Shown here piece by piece: positions 17,944 to 25,767 of a stretch of 50,375 bases of DNA. Source of the stretch: Bacteroidota bacterium (GTDB lineage Bacteria > Bacteroidota > Bacteroidia > Palsa-965); NCBI GenBank assembly GCA_013298545.1, contig JAAFIA010000029.1, positions 1-50,375 on the forward strand. Direction: 5' to 3'. The notes beneath the pieces were generated by a model. It was not told where the DNA came from, ran no database searches, and saw only the letters and a list, made by a program, of their open reading frames with translations. A program made the position numbers and the translations under genes. Within the stretch, counting starts at the first letter, position 1; each line of letters begins with the position of its first letter.

Positions 17944-18807
17944 ATGAAAACGCTTTCGTTGTTTTTTCTTGCCGTATGTCTTGTCCTGCTTCCAGTCGGC
18001 TTGTCGGCACAATCAGGTGTAACTATCGGAAAAGCTTATGTGCTGCGCGCTGCGACACGCGCTATTCCGTATGATTATGCAAAGAATCAACTTGGCGATA
18101 CAAACAAGGCTGTTATCCTCGAACGTGGTTATAAATTTACAATCATTGGAACAGCTTCGGATAACCGTTCATACATCATCGAACTCTGGAAATTTGTAGA
18201 GCCAGAAAAACCGCAAGGGAAAAATTTGTTGCAAGAACGAGCCGATAGTTTGGCATTTGAAAGCGCTGTTGGTACGCTCAATGATGTACGTTATTTTCAA
18301 GTTACGATTGCCGACTTGAACGCTAAAGCGTCGGATTTAGTTGGCGGTGGGCCTGTAATTGGCGCATTGATTCTTCCCATCAAATTGCGTCCAGCGTTTG
18401 ATCGCAATAAGCGCGATTTTGATTTTGCTAAAGACATTTCGCTGAATGCGTCATTTGCATGGCGTTATCCATTGGGATCGGGTTTGCGAAAACATTATTT
18501 CACGTGGGTACTTGCTACTGGCATTTCTTCCATTGCGATTGATAGCACGGTTGCGCCACTGCTCAATAAAAATCAACCGATTGATGTTTCAGGATATACA
18601 TTTTCAGGCGGCTTGATGTATGAATTTCATGGCGGGCAAATTGGTTTGTTTAGTGGTGTGGATTTGTTAGGACGCAATAAAGACCGCTACAAATGGGAGT
18701 ATCAAGGCATTCCATGGATTTCGCTTGGTATTGGTGTCAATATCTTTTCGATTAATGTAACGGATGGTAACGGAAGTCAGACACAGACGTACTCCAAACC
18801 AAAATGA
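17944..18807 (+). CDS. exported envelope protein of unknown function
   Basis: The 287-residue protein has a clear signal peptide (to about residue 22, LSAQ). It is beta-rich with a possible barrel-like C-terminal half, judging from alternating short strands. No family was recognised. It has no obvious operon partner, and the next gene starts 23 nt later with its own -7-like element. Confidence 0.6.
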   Translation: MKTLSLFFLAVCLVLLPVGLSAQSGVTIGKAYVLRAATRAIPYDYAKNQLGDTNKAVILERGYKFTIIGTASDNRSYIIELWKFVEPEKPQGKNLLQERADSLAFESAVGTLNDVRYFQVTIADLNAKASDLVGGGPVIGALILPIKLRPAFDRNKRDFDFAKDISLNASFAWRYPLGSGLRKHYFTWVLATGISSIAIDSTVAPLLNKNQPIDVSGYTFSGGLMYEFHGGQIGLFSGVDLLGRNKDRYKWEYQGIPWISLGIGVNIFSINVTDGNGSQTQTYSKPK

Positions 18808-18830
18808 GCTTAGGCGTTGTATCTTCGTAA

Positions 18831-19658
18831 ATGCGTATGCATACAACACCACTACTTCCGCACACCGATTCGGGCGGTACAAATCCGGTTCTTGTTTTTT
18901 TGCACGGGCTTGCTGAATCGCGCCACGTATGGCAATTCATGCAATCGGAACTTCAAGCAAAATTTCGCTGCATTGCATTCGACTTGCCTGGACACGGCGA
19001 TGCGTATGCCGTTCCTTGTGCATTTACCATGACCACTTATGCCGAACATGTCTTGCAAAGCCTTGACATACTTGGCATCAATTCGTATGTACTCGTTGGA
19101 CATTCGATGGGCGGACAGATTGCAACGGTCATGGCCTTGCGTGCGCCAACGTGTATTGAAAAATTAATTTTGCTCGCTCCTGCGGGTATAGAAGTATTTA
19201 CTGCCGACGAAGCGGCCAAATTGAATGCTTGGGCTAGTCAAACGTATCGTCAACAATTTTCGGCTGTGCAATTGCAACAAGCATTTTTTCAGCATTTCAA
19301 AAAGCAAACAGCAGCGAGTGCGTTTTTAGTAAACCTACACGAGCAAAATTACCAGTCCGAGCGATTTGCAAATTTTCAAGAAGCCATGATTCGTTCTACC
19401 GCAGGTATGCTTGCCGAGCCAGTAGCATTGTTCATCAAGCAAATCGAGCAACCCATTTTAGTGATGTATGGCGATCATGATTTATTTATTCCGAATCGGT
19501 TTATGCATGCCAGCCTAACACAAAACGATTTGTTGGTTTATATCCAAAAGCACGCAAAAAAAGCGGTTACAAAACTTATTCCGTTGGCAGGTCATTACCT
19601 TCCGTTGGAATATCCTGAGTTTTGTTCGCAAGAAATGTTGAAATTTATAAAGGAGTGA
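18831..19658 (+). CDS. alpha/beta hydrolase
   Basis: The 275-residue protein shows the classic fold: HGLAESRHVW for the oxyanion region, nucleophile Ser92 in VGHSMGGQ, acid Asp215 in MYGDHD and base His255 in PLAGHYLPLEYP. The substrate is unknown. Family members include esterases, epoxide hydrolases and C-C hydrolases. A TATCTTCG element ends 3 nt before the ATG, so the mRNA may be leaderless. Confidence 0.88.
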   Translation: MRMHTTPLLPHTDSGGTNPVLVFLHGLAESRHVWQFMQSELQAKFRCIAFDLPGHGDAYAVPCAFTMTTYAEHVLQSLDILGINSYVLVGHSMGGQIATVMALRAPTCIEKLILLAPAGIEVFTADEAAKLNAWASQTYRQQFSAVQLQQAFFQHFKKQTAASAFLVNLHEQNYQSERFANFQEAMIRSTAGMLAEPVALFIKQIEQPILVMYGDHDLFIPNRFMHASLTQNDLLVYIQKHAKKAVTKLIPLAGHYLPLEYPEFCSQEMLKFIKE

Positions 19659-19659
19659 T

Positions 19660-19667
19660 TACCTTTG
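19660..19667 (+). promoter_or_regulatory. promoter of the tRNA-Leu region (TACCTTTG)
   Basis: A perfect TAnnTTTG lies 11 nt before the first tRNA-Leu-like 5' half (19679). This is the expected distance for a tRNA promoter, but the intact tRNA only begins about 240 nt further on. Confidence 0.7.
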
Positions 19668-19678
19668 TCCAACATTAC

Positions 19679-19746
19679 GCGGATGTGTCGTAATTGGTAG
19701 CCGAGCCAGACTTATCCCGATAGTTATCGGGATGGTGCCGCGAGGC
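19679..19746 (+). pseudogene. truncated tRNA-Leu copy 1
   Basis: This copy matches the tRNA-Leu from its first base to the anticodon-loop sequence CAGACTTA, where the next bases are replaced by a 20-nt palindrome (ATCCCGAT-AGTT-ATCGGGAT). The variable-arm sequence GGTGCCGCGAGGC resumes and then stops. No T arm or 3' acceptor strand is present, so it cannot fold into a tRNA. Confidence 0.8.
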
Positions 19747-19938
19747 TCGAATAAAATAAAAGAGTAGAATAAATTGCGGATGTGTCGTAATTGGTAGCCG
19801 AGCCAGACTTAGTGTCGTAATTGGTAGCCGAGCCAGACTTATCCCGATAGTTATCGGGATGGTGCCGCGAGGCTCGAATAAAATAAAAGAGTAGAATAAA
19901 TTGCGGATGTGTCGTAATTGGTAGCCGAGCCAGACTTA
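19685..19938 (+). repeat. 127-bp perfect tandem duplication
   Basis: Bases 19685-19811 and 19812-19938 are identical by eye. Each unit holds most of a tRNA-Leu 5' half, the palindrome, the AT-rich spacer and the beginning of the next 5' half. The event made the array of fragments upstream of the real tRNA. It may be recent, or an assembly artefact. Confidence 0.85.
19776..19873 (+). pseudogene. truncated tRNA-Leu copies 2 and 3
   Basis: A 36-nt copy of the tRNA-Leu 5' half (19776-19811) is joined directly to another copy that lacks the first 6 nt and carries the palindrome and variable-arm remnant (19812-19873). Neither has a 3' half. Confidence 0.75.
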
Positions 19939-19984
19939 GGATCTGGTGCCGCGAGGCGTATGGGTTCGAGTCCCCTCATCCGCA
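19903..19984 (+). tRNA. tRNA-Leu (anticodon UAG)
   Basis: The 82-nt gene has matching acceptor arms GCGGATG/CATCCGC, an anticodon stem CCAGA/TCTGG with TAG in the loop, the long variable arm of a leucine tRNA (TGCCGCGAGGCGTA) and a T arm GGGTTCGAGTCCC. CCA is not encoded. A hairpin terminator follows. Confidence 0.93.
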
Positions 19985-19985
19985 C

Positions 19986-20017
19986 AAAGGAGAAACAAAA
20001 CTGTTTCTCCTTTTTTT
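19986..20017 (+). terminator. terminator of the tRNA-Leu
   Basis: The arms AAAGGAGAAAC and GTTTCTCCTTT have a short loop and a long T run directly after the tRNA. Confidence 0.88.
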
Positions 20018-20047
20018 ATTCAATGTATTATTTCGTACCGCTCTTTA

Positions 20048-21274
20048 CTATTTACACCCGACAGTCATTTTATCTCTAGCCGCTTCTGGATGTCCCATTT
20101 GTTGTGCTTTGGAGAGATCTTCGCAACACGCTTTTTTGTTTTCTAATTTGTAATAACACTTGCTTCGGATATAATAAGCTTCGGCACTTGGATTGTTTTT
20201 GATGGCAACAGACAACGCATCTACAGCTTCTTGAAATTTATTTTCTTCAAACAATATTTTTCCAATATATAGCGATGCTTCTGCGTTATTTCCATCGGCC
20301 GCAAGTACTTTATTGAAATCGGTTTTGGCCATTGCATATTTCGACTTGCCTTGCATGTAGTTTGCTTTTCCGCGCGCGAGTAATGTGGGAACATCGTCTT
20401 TTTTTAGGGCCAATGCTTTGTTGTAGTCTTTGACCGCTGCTGCCCAGTTTTTTTGTTTTACAAATAGATCACCACGCAGACGGATGACATCAATATCTTT
20501 TGTTTTCATGATGTCAATCAATGTGCTGTAATCTTTGATGGCTTCAGCATCGCGGCTGAGTGCGGTGAGGGAAGCTGCGCGGATTTTATACACTTCTTCG
20601 CCCGTTTGTTTCAGGGCAATCGCTTTTCCAAGTTCGGCAACCGCTTGGTCGTGTTTGTTTTGTGTGGCGTAAATTTTACCCAACTCAAAATGCGGGCCGG
20701 CGAGGGTAGGCGTGAGTGCTGCTGCTTTATTAAAATCGTTTATGGCCTCGGTTGTTTTATTCGATTTGTTTTGAAGCAACCCACGTTGGTAATAAATCTC
20801 ACCGTTTTTCCCATCGAGCGAAATGGCTTTGTTGAAATCGGCAAGCGCTAAGTCATACTGCGCCGTTTTGATGTACAGTTTTCCGCGATTGAGATACGTA
20901 TCGACAAAATCTTGATTGAGTTTTTGAGCTACTGAATAATCTGCAATGGCATTTTGATCTTGGCCCATATCGGTAAAGACAACAGCACGCCAGAAAAAAG
21001 TAGGGGCAAAGCGTGGATTAAGTTTTGCCGATTGGTTAAAATCTGAAAGGGCTAAATCTTTCTTCCCGAGATTGTAGTTTGCCCGCCCGCGATCAGTCCA
21101 CGCTTCAAAATAAGTTGCATCTGCTTTAATCGCAAGATCAAATTGGGCAATTGCTCCGGCATAGTTTCCCGCTTTAAAAAGTTCCATGCCTTTTTCGTGA
21201 AATAAATAGGCTGGTTTTTGTGCAAATAAGGTGAGTGGGAACAAAAAAAGAAGGAAAAGCAAGTGTTTTTTCAT
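20048..21274 (-). CDS. exported TPR repeat protein
   Basis: The 408-residue protein has a signal peptide (MKKHLLFLLFLFPLTLFAQ) and about eleven tetratricopeptide repeats covering nearly the whole chain, such as AYLFHEKGMELFKAGNYAGAIAQFDLAI. TPR proteins act as scaffolds, and this one should be periplasmic. The C-terminal region has a Cys pair (KKACCEDL) and a final Cys. No partner is visible in the neighbourhood. Confidence 0.85.
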   Translation of the reverse strand: MKKHLLFLLFLFPLTLFAQKPAYLFHEKGMELFKAGNYAGAIAQFDLAIKADATYFEAWTDRGRANYNLGKKDLALSDFNQSAKLNPRFAPTFFWRAVVFTDMGQDQNAIADYSVAQKLNQDFVDTYLNRGKLYIKTAQYDLALADFNKAISLDGKNGEIYYQRGLLQNKSNKTTEAINDFNKAAALTPTLAGPHFELGKIYATQNKHDQAVAELGKAIALKQTGEEVYKIRAASLTALSRDAEAIKDYSTLIDIMKTKDIDVIRLRGDLFVKQKNWAAAVKDYNKALALKKDDVPTLLARGKANYMQGKSKYAMAKTDFNKVLAADGNNAEASLYIGKILFEENKFQEAVDALSVAIKNNPSAEAYYIRSKCYYKLENKKACCEDLSKAQQMGHPEAARDKMTVGCK

Positions 21275-21373
21275 GGCTTAAAAATAAGCAGTTGCCCTTC
21301 AATTATCACGCCGATTTTACCAACAATCCACCCGAAATGCAGTTCTGTTGCCATAGAAAGCCCGTTTGTAGCC

Positions 21374-21456
21374 TAATTTTGTCGTAAATGATTGATTATT
21401 AGGGTGTAAATCAGTAGCCTGTTTGTGCATTATCCGCAAAAAAACAACTATATTCG
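21374..21456 (+). promoter_or_regulatory. candidate promoters of the PpiD-like gene
   Basis: Two -7-like elements lie upstream: TAATTTTG at 21374-21381, a perfect match, and TATATTCG at 21449-21456, one mismatch and 28 nt from the ATG. Which is used cannot be told. Confidence 0.45.
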
Positions 21457-21484
21457 TGGCCCAATAAAATAAAAAGCATCTTTT

Positions 21485-23641
21485 ATGACTATTCTTTCCA
21501 GTATTCGCAGCCGCATTGGCCTCATTGTAGGGATCATTTTTGTCGCGCTGTTGTCTTTTGTTCTTACCGATTTTATCGGCGGTCGTTCGTCTATGTTTGG
21601 CAATTCGCAAGGCCCAGTTGGTGAAATCAACGGAAACTCAATTTCGTATGGCGATTTCCAAACACGCATGCAACGCATGATTGGCGATGCCGATCCTGAT
21701 CCACAAATGCAGGAACAGTATGTAGCTGGTGTTTGGGACGAATTGGAAACAGAATTCATTTTTCAACCACAGTGGGAAAAAGCTGGTGTTACAATCACTA
21801 GCGAAGAACTTTCGGAACAAATGATGGGTGATAAACCTTCCATGTTCATGAATCAGTTTTTCCAAGATCGCCAAACTGGTCAAATCAATCCACAATTTGC
21901 CAATCCTGATGGAACCTTGAGTGGTGCTGCTATTCGTGGCGCAGTAAAACAATTTACACCAGAGCAGGAAGCACAATGGGTTCGCGTTGAAAAAGAAATT
22001 GGAAAACAACTTATCAAAGAAAAATACAATACACTTCTTCGTAAAGGCATCTACATTACTTCTGCTCAAGCCGAACAAGAATTTGCTGAAGAAAACACCC
22101 GTTTCGATGTGAAGTATTTTTCGCTTAAATATGCGGCAATTCCTGATTCAACAATTGACGTGAGCGATGCTGAAATTCAAGAATACTACAAAGCCAATCA
22201 AACCAAATTCCGTCAGGTAAAAAGCACCCGCGACATGGAGTTCATTGGTTACGATCTTTTCCCTTCTGCCGATGATATTGCCGAACAGCGTAAACAAATG
22301 GATAGTCTTGCTAGCAAATTCGGCCGTATCAAAACAGCTACTGATGACTCGATGTTTGCCATCACCGAAAGCGAAAATGGTACATACAATAAATCGTGGA
22401 TGGGTTCTGGTCAGTTTCCAGTTGGAGCAGACAGTCTTTTCCTCAATGCCGAAGCAGGTAAAGTATTTGGTCCATACAATTCAGGTGAAAATGTTGTGGT
22501 TTATAAAGTGCTTAACCACCGCACAGCTGCCGATTCTGTAAAAGTTCGTCACATCCTTGTTACCTATAAAGGTGCAGCACAAGCACCACCAGATTTGGCG
22601 CGTACGAAAGATCAAGCCAAGTTGCGTGCAGACAGTATTTTGCGTGTTGTAAAATCGGGCAAAACCAAAATGGAAGACATCGTTGATAAACTCACCGACG
22701 ATCCAGGTTCTAAACAAGGCAACAAAGGCGATTATGGCTGGTTTACTGCCGAAAGCGGATTTGTTCAACCATTTAAAGATGCTGGTTTCAACAACGACAA
22801 AGGCGTAACCGTAGTAACAGAAACCGATTTTGGTTACCACGTGATTCAAGTGCTTGATAAAACAGCTCCTGCTAAAAAAGCTCAAGTCTTGACGATCGAG
22901 AAAAAAACAGAACCTTCTGATAAAACCGTACAAGATTTGTACAACAAAGCATCTGCTTTTGCAGGTACAAACAACAAAGGCGATCTCTTCACCAAAGCGG
23001 CTCAGAAAGATGGTCTCAATATGATGAAGGCTCCTGACATCAGCGAAGACGCAAAACAAATTACAGGTCTTACCGAACCACGTCAGATCATTCGTTGGAT
23101 GTACAATGAAGACACCGAAGTGGGTTCTGTTTCTGAACCATTCCTCAGCGGCAATCGTTATGTTGTTTGCCACCTCACCAAAATTCTGGACAAAGGATTT
23201 AAGCCTGTAAGCGAACAATCGGTACGCGATATCTGCATGCTCGAAATCCGCAAGCAGAAAAAAGCACAACGTTACATCGATCAACTCAACAAACAAAAAG
23301 GTGCAACCATCGATGTTTGGGCAGCAAATGCCAAAGAAGCTGTTGCTCCAGCTCAGGGTCTTACCTTTACACAACCTTACATTCAAGGTGCAGCCTACGA
23401 AAACGAAGTGATGGGTGTTGTTTCTAAAATGACCGCTGGTAAACTGTCTGCTCCACTTAAAGGTGCAATGGGTGTTTATGTGGTGTATGTAGAGAAAGTA
23501 ACTCCTGCCGGAAAACTCACGGATGTTGCTGGTCAACGCAATAAAGCCATCAATACCATTGTTGGCCGCGTAGAAACTGCGGCTAGCGATGTCCTTCGCG
23601 AAGAAGCGAAAGTAGAAGACAACCGTGCGCGGTTTTTCTAA
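21485..23641 (+). CDS. PpiD-like periplasmic foldase (peptidylprolyl isomerase)
   Basis: The 718-residue protein has one N-terminal membrane anchor (about residues 10-30, GLIVGIIFVALLSFVLTDFI) and then a SurA/PpiD N-terminal-like helical region. A parvulin domain lies near 352-460 (VKVRHILVTYKGA ... GDYGWFTAESGFVQPF ... DFGYHVIQVLDK). A second, less conserved rotamase-like region follows. Such proteins help outer-membrane and secreted proteins fold after leaving the Sec translocon. It is monocistronic with a strong terminator. Confidence 0.9.
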   Translation: MTILSSIRSRIGLIVGIIFVALLSFVLTDFIGGRSSMFGNSQGPVGEINGNSISYGDFQTRMQRMIGDADPDPQMQEQYVAGVWDELETEFIFQPQWEKAGVTITSEELSEQMMGDKPSMFMNQFFQDRQTGQINPQFANPDGTLSGAAIRGAVKQFTPEQEAQWVRVEKEIGKQLIKEKYNTLLRKGIYITSAQAEQEFAEENTRFDVKYFSLKYAAIPDSTIDVSDAEIQEYYKANQTKFRQVKSTRDMEFIGYDLFPSADDIAEQRKQMDSLASKFGRIKTATDDSMFAITESENGTYNKSWMGSGQFPVGADSLFLNAEAGKVFGPYNSGENVVVYKVLNHRTAADSVKVRHILVTYKGAAQAPPDLARTKDQAKLRADSILRVVKSGKTKMEDIVDKLTDDPGSKQGNKGDYGWFTAESGFVQPFKDAGFNNDKGVTVVTETDFGYHVIQVLDKTAPAKKAQVLTIEKKTEPSDKTVQDLYNKASAFAGTNNKGDLFTKAAQKDGLNMMKAPDISEDAKQITGLTEPRQIIRWMYNEDTEVGSVSEPFLSGNRYVVCHLTKILDKGFKPVSEQSVRDICMLEIRKQKKAQRYIDQLNKQKGATIDVWAANAKEAVAPAQGLTFTQPYIQGAAYENEVMGVVSKMTAGKLSAPLKGAMGVYVVYVEKVTPAGKLTDVAGQRNKAINTIVGRVETAASDVLREEAKVEDNRARFF

Positions 23642-23663
23642 ACGCAAAGGTTAATCCATCAGA

Positions 23664-23699
23664 AACCGCCCAGTCGAAAGACCTTGGGCGGTTTTTTTT
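23664..23699 (+). terminator. intrinsic terminator of the ppiD-like gene
   Basis: The arms AACCGCCCA and TGGGCGGTT are followed by a run of Ts. Confidence 0.88.
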
Positions 23700-23749
23700 G
23701 AGTAAAACGGAAATACGTTCACCGCCAAGCCCATCACGAAAAAATCTTC

Positions 23750-24475
23750 AGAAATATTTAACCGCGAAGAGCGCAAAGAAACCGCCAAGTACGCCAAGCC
23801 CAGAGTATCAAAGCCTTAGCGGTTAGAGCAGCACGAATTGTGTTACAGGAAAAAATCAATTGCCAGACTAGTCCATTACAAAAAAACTTTGCGGTCTTTG
23901 CGAAAAGCCTTTGCGGCCTTAGCGGTTAGAGCAGCACGAATTGTGTTACAGGAAAAAATCAATTGCCAAGCTAGTCCATCACAAAAAACCTTAGCGGTCT
24001 TTGCGAAAACCTTTGCTGCCTTAGCGGTTAAATCAACATGAATTGTGTTAAAGCGAAAAAAATAATCGCCAAGTAAATCCTTCACAAAAAAACTTTGCAG
24101 TCTTAGCGGTTAAATCAACATGAATTGTGTTAAAGCGAAAAAAATAATCGCCAAGTAAATCCTTCACAAAAAAACTTTGCGGTCTTAGCGGTTAAATCAA
24201 CATGAATTGTGTTAAAGCGAAAAAAATAATCGCCAAATAAACTATCACAAAAAACCTTCGCGGTCTTTGCGAAACCCTTTGCGGCCTTTGCGGTTAAGTA
24301 ACTCCTTAAATTAGTTCTGGGAAAAAAACCTTCGCGGCCTTTGCGAAAACCTTTGCTGCCTTAGCGGTTAAGTAACTCCTTAAATTAGTTCTGGGAAAAA
24401 AAACTTCGTGGCCTTTGCGAAACCCTCTGCGGTCTTTGCGGTTAAATCAGCACGAATTGTGTTACAGGAAAAAAG
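23750..24475. repeat. tandem repeats of the CTTTGCGG/CGCAAAG family, locus 1
   Basis: About 700 bp of imperfect repeats with units of about 74, 82 and 104 bp fill the gap between the convergent ppiD-like and rodA genes. Each unit has CTTTGCGGTCTTTGCGAAA-like words followed by GCGGTTAA, then either a CATGAATTGTGTTA or a CTCCTTAAATTAGTTC spacer. A left arm in the opposite sense (TTAACCGCGAAGAGCGCAAAG) opens the block. No gene is visible here. The same family recurs near 35.9 kb. Confidence 0.8.
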
Positions 24476-24477
24476 AT

Positions 24478-25761
24478 TTATCGCAACACCATCAACCGTT
24501 GCGCATCCAAGCGTAAAAAGATAAAGAGCAAGAGCGTAAATCCAATCAACGAAGAACCACCGTAACTAAAGAATGGAAGCGGAATACCAATCACCAATAA
24601 CAACCCAATCGTCATACCAATATTAACGACCAAGTGAATAAAGAAAATACTCGCCACCGCATAGCCATAAATACGACTGAAATCTGAACGTTGTCGCTCG
24701 GCCATAAAAATGATGCGTACAATCAAAATCAAATACAACATCACCACAAGCGATGTTCCCACAAAGCCACCTTCTTCCCCCATTGTACAGTAAATAAAAT
24801 CTGTTTCGTGTTCAGGAACAAACTTGTTTTTGGTTACCGTTCCTTCCAGAAATCCTTTACCCCACAATCCGCCCGAGCCAATCGCATTCATGGATTGATT
24901 GGTGTTGTACCCGTATTTTTTTTCTACTTTTTCAGTAACAGGAAGTCCCAACCAAATTTTAATGCGGTATTGTTGATGTGGCGAAATACTATCGAGCGCA
25001 ATGGGCGTGTAGTGCATAATGCCCGAAAAAAATCCAATCCCTAAAAATAAAATGAGTGCTAAACGCCATGTTTTTTTTCTACTCAATAAAAATACACCCA
25101 CACCAAGCACAATCATGACAAATACAAATATCCAGAACATGGTCGGATACTTCAATCCAAGAATCGCTGAGGCAATTGACGCAATACCAAACACGAGCAA
25201 CCATACCGGAAAAACACCTTCGCGAAACAAGACAATGATAAATGCCAGAAAGACAAGTGCACAACCTGTTTCATTTTGAAGCACCGCAATAATCACCATC
25301 GGAATGAGGATGAAACTCATCGTCGTTACAAATGCTTTTTTGAGATCGGGCCGATTGAGATCGCTCAAGTATTTTGCCAAGGCCAAACCCGTTGCAAATT
25401 TCATCAACTCCGCAGGTTGCAAGCCAAAGCCACCAAACCGAAACCACGAATGACTGCCTTTGACCGTGTTGCCTAAAAAAAGTACCAAGAGATTTAAAAA
25501 CAAAATACCACCATAAAAGAAAAAAGCGGTAGCCGTAAAAAACGATGCATCGATGATGAGAATGGAACCCGCCAATAAAATCGAAATGCCGTCAAACATC
25601 AATTGTTTGCTCTCTTTGCGCGAAAGATCGAAAATGTCAGATTCTCCGGCTTGGTAAACTGCTGAATAGGTTGTTAGCCAGCCCAACGTCAAAAGCACCA
25701 AATAAATACCGACGGTAAACCAATCGATATTTCGGATAATACTTTCTGAACGTTCACGCAT
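24478..25761 (-). CDS. rodA: rod-shape peptidoglycan polymerase RodA
   Basis: The 427-residue SEDS protein has about ten membrane helices, with the characteristic GSHSWFRFGGFGLQPAE loop and, near the C-terminus, IGIPLPFFSYGGSS. SEDS glycosyltransferases polymerise lipid II with a class B PBP, here encoded by the upstream gene. It is the last gene of the purH-mre-mrdA operon. Confidence 0.95.
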   Translation of the reverse strand: MRERSESIIRNIDWFTVGIYLVLLTLGWLTTYSAVYQAGESDIFDLSRKESKQLMFDGISILLAGSILIIDASFFTATAFFFYGGILFLNLLVLFLGNTVKGSHSWFRFGGFGLQPAELMKFATGLALAKYLSDLNRPDLKKAFVTTMSFILIPMVIIAVLQNETGCALVFLAFIIVLFREGVFPVWLLVFGIASIASAILGLKYPTMFWIFVFVMIVLGVGVFLLSRKKTWRLALILFLGIGFFSGIMHYTPIALDSISPHQQYRIKIWLGLPVTEKVEKKYGYNTNQSMNAIGSGGLWGKGFLEGTVTKNKFVPEHETDFIYCTMGEEGGFVGTSLVVMLYLILIVRIIFMAERQRSDFSRIYGYAVASIFFIHLVVNIGMTIGLLLVIGIPLPFFSYGGSSLIGFTLLLFIFLRLDAQRLMVLR

Positions 25762-25767
25762 GTATTG

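Noticed and set aside
19679-19873. Three additional tRNA genes
   Set aside because: The upstream copies have no T arm and no 3' acceptor strand, so they cannot form a tRNA.
22481-23647. Long open frame (388 codons) on the minus strand
   Set aside because: It is fully antisense to the PpiD-like gene, whose domains are clear, and its sequence has the aromatic and Cys-rich look of an antisense shadow.
23750-24475. Possible CRISPR array
   Set aside because: The repeats are imperfect, of unequal unit length and have recurring rather than unique spacers, and no cas genes are present.
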